A stretch of 64,000 nt of DNA from Pseudorasbora parva (GCF_024679245.1 NC_090183.1:23053855-23117854), one strand, 5' to 3'. Positions 1 through 11,192 are shown, counted from the first letter of the stretch. Notes: a model not told the origin generated them from the letters alone. Numbers and translations are program-made.

Positions 1-1404
1 GCCCTGTTGTGCTTTCACATGTGCTATGTTTGCAGTCCGCAACTGATCCGCTGTTACATACCACAAACACAGCATTCATTCATTATTTTTTATTTAAAAT
101 CCAAAGGTTGTTACTGAACATGGCACGTCAGAATTGCAATTCTCTTTGTTAACTCTTTCATAGATATCAGGTTAAAGTAGTCTACATTTAAACAACATTT
201 TATTCAATTCATTAATTCATATTTATGTAGCCTTGTACTATAGATCCGCGTACAGTGTGAAAGCTGTAATCCGTTAACATGGGTACGGAAAAAAATAAGC
301 ACCGCACACGCACTGCAGACAGAGTAGGCCTATGTGTGAAACGGGCATATGTGTGAAACGGGTGTTAGACTTTCAGGTTGATGTGTCAGCTGATTGAATG
401 TGAAAGTGACATGGGAATGTAAAGTATGGTAAGTAACCCAGGCACTGTTCTACTGGGGTGCTAAAGTGCTAAGTACCTTCACACGCAAGCAAAAGCACCT
501 CAGTTGATACTGTAGGCTAATAATATAGGCAAAGCAGATTTGCACATTTGTGTCTGAGCTCTAGAGAGCATAATGCATCATATTTACAGCAACTGTTTGC
601 AGCTTTGCCAATCAATAATATAGCCAATCACATTTAGTTGTTGATCTCACAAACGCAATTATAATCTCACCGCTTAAAACGGCAGAGTATTTAGGCTATT
701 CAGTGCTGAGTTAATGCATGCTCACAAAACCTCTTATTAAAAAAACAAAGTCAAGACACAGAATAACTAAGATATTTATTGTTGAGCTTTGTGAGCAGCA
801 TTTTAGTGATCGGAGCAATCTTTGTTTGATTTCAAGGCAGTCCATTTATTAAAAACAACACTGGTGCTAAGAGGACCGATGGCCATTTGCATGCTGCAAG
901 GTTTCGGAATTGACATCTAAATTTAAATGACACTCTCCACAGAGACAGAAATATCCTCCTTAGACCTAGTTTAGAAGTTTTGCCTCTGTAGAGTGTACGT
1001 TCTCTGACAACATACACCGTTTTAAGTCTGGATTTCTTATGAAGTAGGCCTATAAGACATTCTTATGAAAATATTATTACAAGTCTTTTTACATTACATA
1101 TTGTCCCAAAACACATTCATATGCAAATTGGATACAGTGTATGCATTGCCTAGAATGGGAATGGAATTTATGCCCATGTTTACGCACATATTGCATAAAG
1201 TAAAATCAAACTATTCTGAATGTTTCAAAACATTGAGAATCATCATTTTACAAAGTTTGGTTAAAATTTTGAATCATAAAAATGTATAGGTGATTGAAAA
1301 AAAAATCCCATTGTCTGTCTATTCATGTCTTTTAATTTTCTTAATAAATGAGTTCTGGTGTCCTCTACAGAGCAGATGACATAGCATATAACATAGGTAT
1401 TTGC

Positions 1405-1407
<3 letters not shown>
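1..1407. other. Gene-free AT-rich stretch
   Basis: No coding exon, RNA gene or clear mobile-element terminus could be recognised. Open frames here are short, AT-rich and lack any recognisable domain. Confidence 0.6.

Positions 1408-1480
<73 letters not shown>
1408..1480. repeat. (TA)n microsatellite
   Basis: An uninterrupted TA dinucleotide tract of about 73 bp. It produces meaningless Tyr-Ile repeat frames on both strands. A purine/pyrimidine-biased A/T homopolymer zone follows at about 1500-1630. Confidence 0.97.
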
Positions 1481-1483
<3 letters not shown>

Positions 1484-1989
1484 TTATATATGTATGTATG
1501 TTTTGTTTTGTTTTTTGTTTTTTTATGCTTCAAACAATGTAATAACAAAAAAAACAAAAAAAAAAACAAAAAAAGATCTAAATGAACAAAAACGTTTTTT
1601 TTTGTGTTTTTTTGGGTGTTTTTTTTTTTCTGGATCTCAGGAAGATGATGTTAAAATATTAGTAACGCAATGTGAAGGCAGACTAAGAGATTTGTAGCAA
1701 AATTATTGATAAAAGTGTTGACTTGTAAATAAATAATCATACATTTCTCACTGTACACTGCTGGTGGAGACATTGCTTACCCTATTTGCACTTAGAGCAC
1801 CCTCAGTAAATTCAGTAGCATTTCTGAATTGATTTGCACCCTCTTGATTTGATTCTGTAATCGGGCCTGAAGTAAAACATACTCTGAATTTATCTTAGGC
1901 ATTTAACACATCCAAGTAAGTTCACACACATTATAGGGTTAGTTAGTGGCAGTTTGACATGTGATACCTTTCTGGTCATGGACAGTATA
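1481..1989. other. AT-rich spacer with A and T homopolymers
   Basis: The first 150 bases are runs of T and A. The rest is unique-looking AT-rich DNA with no recognisable gene. Confidence 0.5.
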
Positions 1990-2155
1990 GTGCGCATACA
2001 CTTTCATTGAAGGAACAGAAAAGCTCTCGGACTAAATTAAAATATCTTAATCTGTGTTCCGAAGATAAACTGAGGTCTTACGGGTGTGGAACAACATTAG
2101 AGTGAGTCATTAATGACATAAATTTCATTTTTGGGTGAACTAACCCTTTAAGAGA
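1990..2155. repeat. Remnant of a fish MITE-like repeat
   Basis: The right edge reads ATTTTTGGGTGAACTAACCC followed by TTTAAG. This is the end sequence of a very common fish foldback MITE family, recognised from memory. A related but different end pair occurs at 51430 and 51998 in this window. Only one end is visible here, so the copy is truncated. Confidence 0.5.
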
Positions 2156-2164
2156 AGTAGTGAA

Positions 2165-2300
2165 CACACACCAGGAGCAGTGGCCAGGGAACGATTAGGG
2201 TTAGGGCACCTCAGTCATTTCTTGCCGGTATTGATCATAAAAACCTGCCACTTTCGGGTTATCAATCTGACTCTTTTACCATTAGGCCACGACTGCCCCA
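2165..2300 (+). repeat. SINE-like dispersed repeat fragment
   Basis: The segment contains GGAGCAGTGGCCAGG near its start and ACCATTAGGCCACGACTGCC at its end. These are the hallmarks of a widespread fish short repeat whose 3' part resembles a tRNA-like GGTT..AACC region. The copy is diverged and has no clear poly-A or target duplication. Family assignment is from memory, not from a search. Confidence 0.45.
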
Positions 2301-3560
2301 CTTGTATCACCAACATTCATTTCATGGTGATACATTTTTTAAAGTTTATTAATAGTGAAAAAAACTGCATAATTTATGACCATTATACAATTTTAAAAAG
2401 TATTGTAACCCAGAAGTATTTTCTGGATATTATCACTACTTTTGAACTACTGCAGAAAAACAGCAGTGTGAAATGTATACATGTGATTGCTGTTGCAGTT
2501 TTTATCTTACTCTGCTCACACTCTGCGTACATAGGATGTTCTTTAGGATGTGAGTTAATGTAAGTGTGAAGTTGACAGGACCAGCCCTGCACAAATTAAA
2601 AATAAATAAATCAGTAAATAAATAAATAAATATACACATATGTAAATTAATAAACACATAAATAGACAAATAAATGTGATAATAGGAACATAAATACTTG
2701 ACTTGATAAAAATATGATTCATTTTTAATCAAATCAAATTTTGTATTATCTTTCCCTTCATTTATTATTTTCTGCTTTTATAATAAAAATATATATATTT
2801 TAACTGCTAAGAGGACCAAGGACCGAAGCAGTTGAAATAAACATGTTTGACAGCTGCTGCTTTAAGTTAGAAATGTTAAACAATAGACAAAAATATTCAG
2901 GCAAATTAATAATCATTTGTCTAATTTCGTCCTTTTGAGTTGAAAATATAGCCTAGGCTTAATTAACGAACAAGAAATATTAACAAAGCCATTTTCATCA
3001 GATTAGGTATATTGATAATGAATGTGTTTATATTGTAAATTAATATAATTCCATTTGTAACCTTCAGTTGCCTAAATAAAAAAAATCTCAATTTTTTTCA
3101 GTATTGGGCATATTAGTAGCTAATGAAAGTGTTTATATAGTGAATTAATTCAATAAACTTAAACTTTAATAAACAGTACCTAAATGAACATGTCTAAGAA
3201 AATTATTCATAAAACATATACTGTATCAGTATGTTAATATGTAAACCATATGTTTACTTTCTTCACTGACGAAAATTGAAAAAACTAGTCTATATCAGTC
3301 AAAGCTCAGCGTTATGAGGGGAAGAGACAGGGCAAGATAAAAACAGAAAAAGGGATGTGGAGATAAGAAAGACAAATAATCTACTCCCTTAGAACATCTT
3401 GAAATGCACATATGTAGATCATAGAATTCAAATTTTCTTGGGGGACCATGCTACTGAACCCCCCTAACATTTGGGATCTTGGTGATTATAAACCTGACAA
3501 CATTATTTGGTACGATTAATGCATGTATGCAATAAGGTATTAATATTAGCTTTATACGTA
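2301..3560. other. AT-rich intergenic stretch, no gene seen
   Basis: Very AT-rich DNA with short direct repeats (AAATAAATAAATA around 2600-2640). No domain-bearing reading frame, splice-compatible exon or transposon terminus was recognised. Confidence 0.5.
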
Positions 3561-3640
3561 ATCATTAACAGCCAATATTCTATGGGTATGCATGTTAGTA
3601 AGCTACTAGTTAATAGCACAATTTGGACCCCAAACTAAAG
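3561..3640. repeat. Truncated end of a GGTAACACTTTA-type foldback element
   Basis: The segment ends in CCAAACTAAAGTGTGA and resembles 52085-52146, which ends CCTAAACTAAAGTGTTAC. It therefore looks like one diverged terminus of that MITE family. Confidence 0.45.
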
Positions 3641-3916
3641 TGTGATATTTTATTTTTTTCCATAGACTACCCTCAATGGGGGCTAAGCCCCCCTAAAATG
3701 AAAATCCTAAAAACGCCCCTGCTTGACTGCAATTTAATTGGCAGGAAATTGAGCCCATAGTATAGTCTTTTGAGCCCCACCCCGGGCTGAACAAGGAATG
3801 GTTGTGGCATGGAGCCTGGGCCGGAACAGTATAGGTCCAACGGTTCCGCACGAACCCATTTAGACGGTGCACCAGCTAACGAGATGGAGTGGAGTGACAG
3901 TAACAAAACCTTCAAC

Positions 3917-4345
3917 AAATGCACGTGAGAGATCCACACACAAAGCAATCCACTATGGACGCGAGAGATCTACAAACACAAAGCAATCCACTATGAACGC
4001 GAGAGATCCACAAACACAAAGCAATCCACAATGCACGTGAGAGATCCACACTCAAAGCAATCCACTATGCACGTGAGAGATCCACACACAAAGCAATCCA
4101 CTATGCACGTGAGAGATCCACACACAAAGCAATCCACTATGCACGTGAGAGATCCACAAACACAAAGCAATCCACAATGCACGTGAGAGATCCACACACA
4201 AAGCAATCCACTATGCACGTGAGAGATCCACACACAAAGCAATCCACAATGAACTCGAGAGATCTACACACAAAGCAATCCACAATGCACCGTGAGAGAT
4301 CAACACACACAAAGCAATCCACACCAGAGATCCAAACACACAGCA
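3917..4345. repeat. 33-36 bp minisatellite array
   Basis: About 12 tandem units built on ATGCACGTGAGAGATCCACA and CACAAAGCAATCCACT. Unit length varies between roughly 32 and 37 bp, and sequence varies at the variant cores GCACGTG, GAACGCG and GAACTCG. The array has no constant-repeat/unique-spacer alternation. Frames across it give a repetitive peptide on both strands with no gene context, so it is not considered coding. Confidence 0.9.
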
Positions 4346-4886
4346 ATCATCCATTATTGTCTTTAGAGTCTTTTTTCACAATCCACAAATGCTTGTACTT
4401 GTAATTTAATGCACAGTAAATCAAGTATTTTGCATTGGTGTTCTTCAGAATGCAGTGGCACGATAATGGTTAAAATGATAATCACGATTATTTTGCTCAA
4501 AATCATAATCACGATTATTGATCACCATTATTCTGACAAAAAGTGTAATGTAGTTATGGTCATTTTACATGTTCTTTAAAAACCTACACTTCACCCAAAA
4601 GGCCTGTAGGTGGCACACAGACTTCTTTTAACCAACTATATATTTTTGTTAGATGGTAAATCAATACAACATGCATGGTTTTGGTGAATGCTTTGTAATC
4701 TGCAGGGACATTATAAAACGCTTAATGTGAAAAATGCTTAATGTGGCTTAATGCACTGCCAGTGATATTAAAAGACCAAACTCTGTAAAAATCATAAACC
4801 ATAGGCTATGTTCAGCAAATCAGCTGAGCCCAGAATATGAACACAACGCGTTTAATTACACATTGTGTTTTCCTCCCATAGAAAAC

Positions 4887-5093
4887 GTCTCGGGTTATGA
4901 ATATAACCCATGTTCCCTGAGAGGGAACGAGACACTGCGTCATCGTAGATGACACATCGGGGAACGCCCACGGCGTGACGCTGCTGAGTTCATATCAAAA
5001 AAGTCCAATCTTGATTGGTGTTGCGTGATGACGTAACGAGTGACGGCATACCCGGAGGTATAAAGGGACGCCGGCACAAGCAAACGCAGCTTA
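4887..5093 (-). repeat. DIRS inverted terminal repeat (3' side of element)
   Basis: Inverted match to 10110-10290 over about 165 bp, including GACACATCGGGGAACGCC and the AT-rich core around TCATATCAAAAAAGTCC. The outermost bases 4884-4942 also pair with 5135-5193. Confidence 0.9.
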
Positions 5094-5129
5094 CTGCTAT
5101 GAAGCGGGCCGCTCTGTAGATAGGCGGGG

Positions 5130-5260
5130 CTACGAGACGCAGTGTCTCGTTCCCTCTCAGGGAACATGGGTTATATTCATAACCCGAGACGTTCCCTTAA
5201 TCGAGGGAACTCGCACTGCGTCATCGTAGATGACACATCGGGGAACGAGTACCCACTAGT
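5130..5260 (-). repeat. DIRS internal complementary region
   Basis: 5135-5193 is the reverse complement of the left outer edge at 4884-4942, over about 59 bp. The next 50 bp (5191-5246) match the other outer edge of the element at about 10240-10290. The two outer ends are therefore joined head to tail within one block, around CCGAGACGTTCCC. This is what a DIRS internal complementary region does: it templates closure of the circular intermediate. Confidence 0.88.
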
Positions 5261-5303
5261 CCTCGCCTATCTTGCACCCCATGACATGAACCGGAGTGCA
5301 TAA

Positions 5304-6460
5304 TCAGGGGGCGAGCACCCTAGCGCCTGGCGTCGCCGGGAGGTGCAGACTATAATACCTCACGAAGGTATGTGGTGTGGCCCACCCAGCCGCCTCGCAA
5401 ATCTCTTGCAAAGAAGCTCCGTAAAGGAGGGCTACCGAGGAGGCCATGCCCCTGGTAGAATGAGCCCTCACGGCTATAGGTGAAGGCAAGTTGCGCACCT
5501 GATAGGCCGTGGCTATTGCCTGGACAATCCAGTTACTAATTGTCTGTTTTGCTGCAGGCAGCCCTTTCCTAGGTGGACCAAAGCACACTAACAACTGGTC
5601 TGACTTCCTCCACTGGGCAGACCTCTCCAAATAAATCCTCAATGCCCGCACCGGGCAGAGGAGGTGAAGCCTGCCCTCATCTGCCGTCACATGAGGCGGG
5701 GGATGAAAAGCCTGGAGAACCACCGACCGTACCGCATTAGACGGTACCTTGGGGACGTATCCCGGGGTCGGCCGCAAGATAGCTTTCACGTTGCCTGGGG
5801 CAAACTCCAAGCAATTGGGTGTGACTGCCAATGCCTGAAGGTCCCCCACCCTCCTCAGAGAGGTGATGGCTAAGAGAAAAGCTACCTTAAGCGTGAGGTT
5901 CTTGGCCTCAGCCAACTCCAGCGGTTCGAAGGGGGCCTCAACCAACCCTTCGAGAACCACTGCCAGATCCCACGCAGGGATCCTAGAACGAGCCACAGGT
6001 CTCATCCTCCGCGCTCCTCGGAGGAACCGTACAACCAGATGGTGCCTCCCCAGAGGTCCTTCACCTAATGGTGCGTGGAAAGCTCCTATCGCTGCCACAT
6101 ACACCTTAAGTGTGGACGGGGTAAGCCCGGCGGAAAACCGATCTTGCAGAAACTCCAGTACTGAAGCCACAGCGCAGTTCACTGGGTCTACTTCACGGTC
6201 TCTACACCATATGGAGAACACTCTCCACTTCAAGTTGTACAGCTTCCTGGTGGAAGGAGCCCTGGAGCTGAGTATAGTCTCCACGACACCTGCTGACAGC
6301 CCTTCTTCTATGAGCTCTGCCCCCTCAGGGGCCAAGCCCACAGGTTCCATAACTCTGGCTGGGGGTGAAATATCGAGCCCCCCGCCTGAGTCAACAGATC
6401 CCTCCTCAGAGGAATCTGCCATGGAAGGTCGTCTAGCAGGTCCATAATGTCGGAGAACCA
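5304..6460 (-). CDS. DIRS tyrosine recombinase (YR)
   Basis: This is the C-terminal reading frame of the element. It would catalyse site-specific integration of a circular DNA intermediate. The N-terminal SAM-like part reads APSTRKLYNLKWRVFSIWC. The catalytic domain shows the conserved Arg in SLRRVGDLQAL, the H-x-x-R box in AHSTRGMASS and the nucleophilic Tyr in HTFVRYYSL, giving the R-H-R-Y set close to the C terminus. The frame is also open far upstream as one long frame to 8042, but between about 7350 and 6310 that frame is not the coding one. The start is uncertain: ATG codons occur near 6460 and 6423. Its 5' end overlaps the RNase H frame, which is usual for DIRS. No break was seen in this domain. 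Confidence 0.88.
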
Positions 6461-7350
6461 TACCCTGGTCGGCCACCGGGGTGCTATCAGAAGCAGGCGA
6501 ATGCCTTCCCGGCGAACCCGCTCCAGAACTCCCGGGAGCAGAGCAATCAGGGGAAATGCGTACAGACGCAGCCTCGGCCACGCCTGTGACATGGCATCCA
6601 GGCCCAACGGAGCCGGATGCCTGAGGGAGAACCAAAGTGGACAGTGGGTCGTCTCTCGAGACGCAAACAAATCCACTTCCATTTGGCCAAACCTCTCGCA
6701 TATGGCCTCCACCACCTCTGGATGGAGACGCCACTCCCCGGGCCTCAGCCCCTGCCTTGACAGGATGTCTGCCCCCTGGTTCTGGTCCCCCGGGATATAA
6801 ACTGCCCTGAGAGAAGACAGTTTCCCGTGGGACCACAGGAGGACCTGATGCGCCAGTCTGTACAGAGGGCGCGATCTCAGACCCCCCTGATGATTTAGAT
6901 ACGATACCACGGCAGTGTTGTCGGATCGTATCAGGACATGGTGGCCGCGAAGGTCCTCGAGAAAACTCCTCAGAGCTTTCCAGACAGCCAGCATCTCTAG
7001 GCAGTTGATGTGCCATGAAGCATGCTGGGCTGTCCAAGGACCTCTCGCCCCTCGGCCTTCCATGACCGCGCCCCAACCAGTAAGGGATGCATCTGCTGAA
7101 ACGGTTTTCCGGCAACACGATGCTCCCAATACTAGCCCCAGGGACAGAAACCAAGGTTTCTTCCATATAACCAGGGAACGAATGCATTTGCACGTTACCC
7201 TGATCATACGGAAGGGATTCCCCTTCGGAGAAAACCCCTTGGTTCTCAGCCACCACTGTAGCGGTCTCATGTGGAGCAGGCCGAGTGGAATCACACTGGA
7301 CGCTGCTGCCATGAGACCCACCAGTCTCTGGAACTGTTTGACAGTGGCCC
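6308..7350 (-). CDS. DIRS RNase H (3' part of RT-RH frame)
   Basis: This frame carries the RNase H domain that follows RT in DIRS elements. Catalytic acidic residues are visible in VSADASLTGWG, CLEMLAVWKAL and IRSDNTAVVSYLN. Downstream is the linker with ADILSRQGL and the DLFASRET box typical of DIRS polyproteins. It ends at a stop at 6308, overlapping the recombinase frame. The upstream RT lies in another frame, and the switch falls at about 7348-7350 in a short run of identical bases, consistent with a one-base indel. It would be translated as the end of the RT-RH polyprotein in an intact copy. Confidence 0.82.
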
Positions 7351-8127
7351 AACCTTATACTTGAGACCTCCGCCCGTATGGTCTCGATACGTGCGGGTGA
7401 CATGTGTGCCCGCATCGTTACCGAGTCCCACACTATTCCCAGGAACGTGATTCTCTGGGAGGGCGTCAACGCGCTCTTTTTCGCGTTGAGTCTCAACCCC
7501 AAACACCTCATGTGTGCTAGAACAGCATCCCGATGCTGAACTGCCATATCGTACGACCTGGCCATGATCAACCAGTCGTCGATATAATTCAGTACCCGGA
7601 TGCCCTGGAGTCTTAGCGGAGCCAGGGCTGCATCCATGCACTTTGTGAAGGTGCGAGGTGACAAGGCTAGGCCAAAGGGAAGGACCCGATATTGGAACGC
7701 TTTGCCCCCGAAAGCGAACCTCAGGAACTTCCTGTGACTGGGAAGGATGGAAATATGGAAGTAAGCGTCCTTTAGATCTATCGTGACGAACCAGTCCTCG
7801 AACTGGATCTGACTCACGATAACAGGAATGGTTAGCATCCTGAACCTGTATCTCCTCAGAGACCGATTCAGAAGCCTGAGATCTAATATTGGACGCAACC
7901 CCCCATCCTTCTTGGGGACTATGAAGTACCGGCTGGAGAACCCGACCTCCCTTTCTGGCGGGGGGACCCTTTCTATCGCCCCTTTTTCCAGCAGAGAGTG
8001 TACTTCCTGCCCCATTACCCCCACCTGCTCGGGACCGACCACTGTCCAGACTATCCCCCCAAATTTCGGGGGGGGGAACTCTGAACTGCAGTCTGTATCC
8101 CCGTTCTACAGTGCGCAGGGCCCACAC
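7345..8127 (-). pseudogene. DIRS reverse transcriptase, frameshifted
   Basis: The RT domain includes SRYFIVPKKDGGLRPILDLR, the catalytic-strand DLKDAYFHI and the YIDDW box near 7575, all typical of DIRS RT. The 5' portion (LRTVERGYRLQF, 8127-8080) is in a different frame from the rest. The switch falls in a run of nine G at 8068-8076. A second frame change at about 7350 separates RT from RNase H. Both sit in homopolymers, so they could be real inactivating indels or sequencing errors. Neighbouring domains remain open. Confidence 0.85.
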
Positions 8128-8373
8128 AGAGATATTCGGAAGGCATTACCATGCGCCGAGATACTCTGATAAGGGGACCAGCCTCTCGAGGCTGGTCTGG
8201 GGTATCAACCGAACCTCTCCCTCGACCCCCTGAAGCGGATAACCGGCAGGGACTAATCGAGGTAGATTTCCGGTGTGTGAACGCAGTCGCTGCTCTGCCG
8301 CAGATTTTATATGAGCTGGCCAGAGCCGCGCGCGAACATGGGGAAACGACGTGGTCCGGAGCCCTTTTGACTG

Positions 8374-8545
8374 CTGTCCCCCACGGGGCGGAGCGACCGA
8401 GGTCGTTCTCCCCCCGAGGCTCTCGGGAAATCGATGTTGTGCTCTACACAACATCGATTTCCCGAGAGCCTCGGGGGGAGAACGTCGATTTCCCGAGAGC
8501 CTCGGGGGGAGAACGACCTCGGTCGCTCCGCCCCGTGGGGGACAG
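8374..8545. repeat. Near-perfect hairpin with internal 30-bp duplication
   Basis: Bases 8374-8441 are the reverse complement of 8447-8545, except that the right arm contains an extra tandem copy of a 30-bp block (8454-8483 and 8484-8513). The loop is only about 5 bases. The structure lies between gag and RT of the DIRS element. Confidence 0.93.
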
Positions 8546-8566
8546 CTCTCAGCGGTCCTGCCGCAG

Positions 8567-9685
8567 CTAGGACCGCTTGGAAGCCTTCTTGGCCTGAATA
8601 ACCTCCCTCAGGTTGGTCTTCGGCTTTGAAGACTTCCCGCGAGAGCGTCGCTTCTTCTGCCAAGCTCCCTCAGGAGGGGCACGAGAAGCGACGCTCTGCT
8701 TCTGCACCTCACGGTGCGAGGAGCCCTCTGCCTGCCGAGACTGCCTGCTCGAGGCAGCCTTGCTGGAGGAGCCCCAGCGGCGAGGGATGAACTGGCTGAG
8801 AGCGGCAGCCTGCTTTTTCACCTCCTGAAACCTCTCGACGACGGTGCTCACAGCGCTGCCGAAAAGGCCAGAAGGCGAAACCGGGGAATCAAGGAGAAAG
8901 TGTCTGTCTCTCTCCCTGATCCCCGACAGGTTCAGCCAGAGATGTCTCTCCGCGCACACCAAACCCGCCATGGAGCGGCCGATATCACGGGCCGCCTGTT
9001 TGGTGACACGAAGAGACAAATCCGCTGCCTTCCTCAGCTCAGTCACATCCTCCGGAGAGGGACCCTCGCCCTCATCGAGCTCCTTCAGCAAGTCCGCTTG
9101 GTAGGCCTGCAGAACCGCAAGAGTGTGCAGGCACCCACCAGCGCGACCAGCCGCACTATATGCCCTCGCCACCAGCTTCGAAGTCTCTCGGCATGGTTTC
9201 GAGGGCAATGCCGGGGTCTTCAATGAAGCTGCTGTCTCGGGAGAGAGGTGGCCCGCGAGTGCCTCTTCTACCCTCGGCAGCGCAACATATCCCTTCTCAG
9301 ACGCCCCCAGCACGTTAGCGAAGTCAAGCGCAGGGGGCGTAGTCAAACGCGCTGAGAAGGGTTGCTCCCACGCCCTGCACAGCTCACTGTGCAGGTCGGG
9401 GAAAAACGGCAGACCCCGGCGTGGAGGCTGGGCTCGACGCTTGAAGAAGCGCTCGTCCAGCTTGCTTGGCGGCTGGACGTGCACTTCCTCTTGTGGCCAA
9501 TCTAAACTCAGCTTGGCCACAGCGCGAGTCAAGACCTCCACGAGCTCCTCCATAGCCTGCGAGTGGGGTGGCGACTGCCCCACTGCGCCTGCTTCGGTGC
9601 TCATTGTCAACGATCCCTCGGAATCGGACAGCATGAGCACCTGATCCTCCGCCTCGTGGGAAGAAGCCGCAGCGCGGGCTTCCAC
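8567..9685 (-). CDS. DIRS gag-like protein
   Basis: A 372-residue frame upstream of RT, corresponding to the first ORF (Gag) of fish DIRS elements. The visible order is an acidic Ser/Glu-rich N terminus (LSDSEGSLTMSTEAG), a conserved central part (PPSKLDERFFKRRAQPP, then LPFFPDLHSELCRAWEQPF), and a Lys/Arg/Ser-rich basic C terminus that could bind nucleic acid. No zinc knuckle is seen. The frame stays open upstream of 9685 to a stop near 9888 without a clear ATG, so the true start is unresolved. The 5' third (9421-9685) is repeated at 11193-11457. No function beyond capsid-like packaging is known for this family. Confidence 0.8.
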   Translation of the reverse strand: MEARAAASSHEAEDQVLMLSDSEGSLTMSTEAGAVGQSPPHSQAMEELVEVLTRAVAKLSLDWPQEEVHVQPPSKLDERFFKRRAQPPRRGLPFFPDLHSELCRAWEQPFSARLTTPPALDFANVLGASEKGYVALPRVEEALAGHLSPETAASLKTPALPSKPCRETSKLVARAYSAAGRAGGCLHTLAVLQAYQADLLKELDEGEGPSPEDVTELRKAADLSLRVTKQAARDIGRSMAGLVCAERHLWLNLSGIRERDRHFLLDSPVSPSGLFGSAVSTVVERFQEVKKQAAALSQFIPRRWGSSSKAASSRQSRQAEGSSHREVQKQSVASRAPPEGAWQKKRRSRGKSSKPKTNLREVIQAKKASKRS

Positions 9686-10109
9686 ACGTGGCGGAAGATC
9701 CTCTGAATCGTCAGAGGAAGAGAGAGATGCCTCAACATTCCCTAATCCCGCTGACAGATCCAGCTGCGAGCCCCACGACCTGCGGCGCCGCTCTGCCTCG
9801 GCAACAGCGGGCCCAGAACCGCGAGGCTCGCGAGGCTGACCGGCCTCGTCAAAGACCGCCAGCGCAGTACTCTCAGCGGCAGCTAATCACATTCGCCGCA
9901 AGCCGCTCCCTCGAGAGCAGCCCGGGCGTGCTGCACGCCGAGACACTGCACACAGAGCTGGTGTGTGTCCGTGCCCGAAATAAAGCGCGGACAGGGAGGC
10001 ACACACCGTCTGAACTGCTCGCTCGCCATTCTCTACTGATATAATAAGCCCTACGGGACAAAACACCAAATAGACAGACAGAACACAGAGCGCGACCGCT
10101 GAAAGCAGG

Positions 10110-10290
10110 AAGCTGCGTTTGCTTGTGCCGGCGTCCCTTTATACCTCCAGGTATGCCGTCACTCGTTACGTCATCACGCAACACCAATCAAGATTGGACT
10201 TTTTTGATATGAACTCAGCAGCGTCACGCCGTGGGCGTTCCCCGATGTGTCATCTACGATGACGCAGTGCGAGTTCCCTCGATAAAGGGA
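10110..10290 (-). repeat. DIRS inverted terminal repeat (5' side of element)
   Basis: Inverted partner of 4887-5093. It contains TTTATACCTCC, a TATA-like motif that on the minus strand lies upstream of gag, and it ends in GCGAGTTCCCTCG followed by ATAAAGGGAACC. A second identical copy is at 11882-12062. Confidence 0.88.
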
Positions 10291-10319
10291 ACCGTTCTGC
10301 AGCACAAACCAATATTTCT

Positions 10320-10960
10320 GTATAGTATGCTTTATTAGTATTTAATGTTTACTAAGTTTGGTCTTTTAATGTCACTGTAGCCTACATTAAGCATGTTAAG
10401 CGTTTTCTTTATGGGAGGAAAATGCATGCTTAATTAAACGCGTTGCGTTAATATTCAGGCCTCATCTGCTTTTCTGTACATAGTATACTTTATTAGTATG
10501 GTGTTCACTGCATGTGGTTTGTTAATAACACTGTCTTCGTTAATTAAGCCACTTTAAGCTTTTTACACATTTTCATGTTAAGCGTTTTAGAAATACGAGT
10601 TTCGCTGTTTTATCTTTTGAAGTTCCTAAAGGTTTTAGCAGTTTTCATAATGTGAATCAGTTAAAAATGATATCGCCACTGGTAAGTTCTAAAACGCAGC
10701 ATGAAAATGTGAAAAAAGCTTAACATGGCTTAATTAACGAAGACAGTGTTAACAAACCACACGTAGTGAACACCAATAAAGCATACTTTGTACAGAAATG
10801 CAGATGAGCCCTTAATAGGAACGCAACGCGTTTGGCATATTCCTCCCATAAAGAAAACGTTTAACGTAGGCTACAGTGACAAAGACCAAACTTAGTAAAC
10901 ATTAAGTCGTAATTAAGTATAGGCCTACTATATAGAAAAAATTATTTGTGCAAGCTTTTT
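10320..10960. repeat. Imperfect palindrome in foldback element (copy 1)
   Basis: 10320-10655 and 10685-10960 are inverted repeats around a centre near 10670. Blocks such as TTAATTAAGCCACTTTAAGC, ATGGGAGGAAAATGC and GTTTGGTCTTTTAATGTCAC recur in complement. An identical palindrome is at 12092-12732 in the duplicate. Confidence 0.85.
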
Positions 10961-11192
10961 CTTTATAACAGTTTTCTATGGGAGGAAACCACTTAGCGTG
11001 TAATTAAACACATTGTGTTCATATTCTGGGCTCAACTGTTTTGCTGTACAGTAGCCTATGGTTTATGATTTTTACAGAGTTTGGTCTTTTAAGATCACTG
11101 TCAGTGCATTAAGCCACATTAAGCATTTTTCACGTTAAGTGTTTTAGAATGTCCCTAGCCACAGACATTCTTTTATATCATTATTCTTGATA

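Larger units (their letters stand above)
4887..10290 (-). mobile_element. Full-length DIRS tyrosine-recombinase retrotransposon
   Basis: On the minus strand the order is terminal repeat, gag, RT, RNase H, tyrosine recombinase, internal complementary region, terminal repeat. That is the DIRS layout. The two termini (4887-5093 and 10110-10290) are inverted relative to each other, there are no LTRs, and no target duplication is seen. DIRS elements integrate a circular intermediate with a tyrosine recombinase instead of a DDE integrase. Frameshifts near 8070 and 7350 probably make this copy non-autonomous, but every domain is still recognisable. Confidence 0.92.
9421..11188. repeat. 1768-bp tandem duplication, copy 1
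   Basis: Matches 11193-12960 base for base wherever compared, at a constant offset of 1772. It holds the 5' third of DIRS gag, the DIRS terminus and the foldback flank. The copies are separated by four bases (GATA). Confidence 0.93.

Noticed and set aside
1261..1697. Tyr-Ile repeat proteins on both strands
   Set aside because: Pure translation of the (TA)n tract and homopolymers.
2180..2563. 127-codon plus-strand frame
   Set aside because: It begins in a SINE-like fragment and continues into AT-rich DNA. No domain.
3917..4345. CRISPR-like array
   Set aside because: Units are contiguous minisatellite repeats with drifting sequence and length. There are no unique spacers, and the genome is eukaryotic.
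6310..7350. Continuous 912-codon protein across 5304-8042
   Set aside because: The middle third of this frame has no domain similarity, while the overlapping frame at 6308-7350 holds RNase H. The long frame joins RT and recombinase through an out-of-frame stretch.
5863..7364. Plus-strand frames opposite DIRS pol
   Set aside because: Shadows of the minus-strand RNase H and recombinase. Composition and lack of motifs argue against coding.
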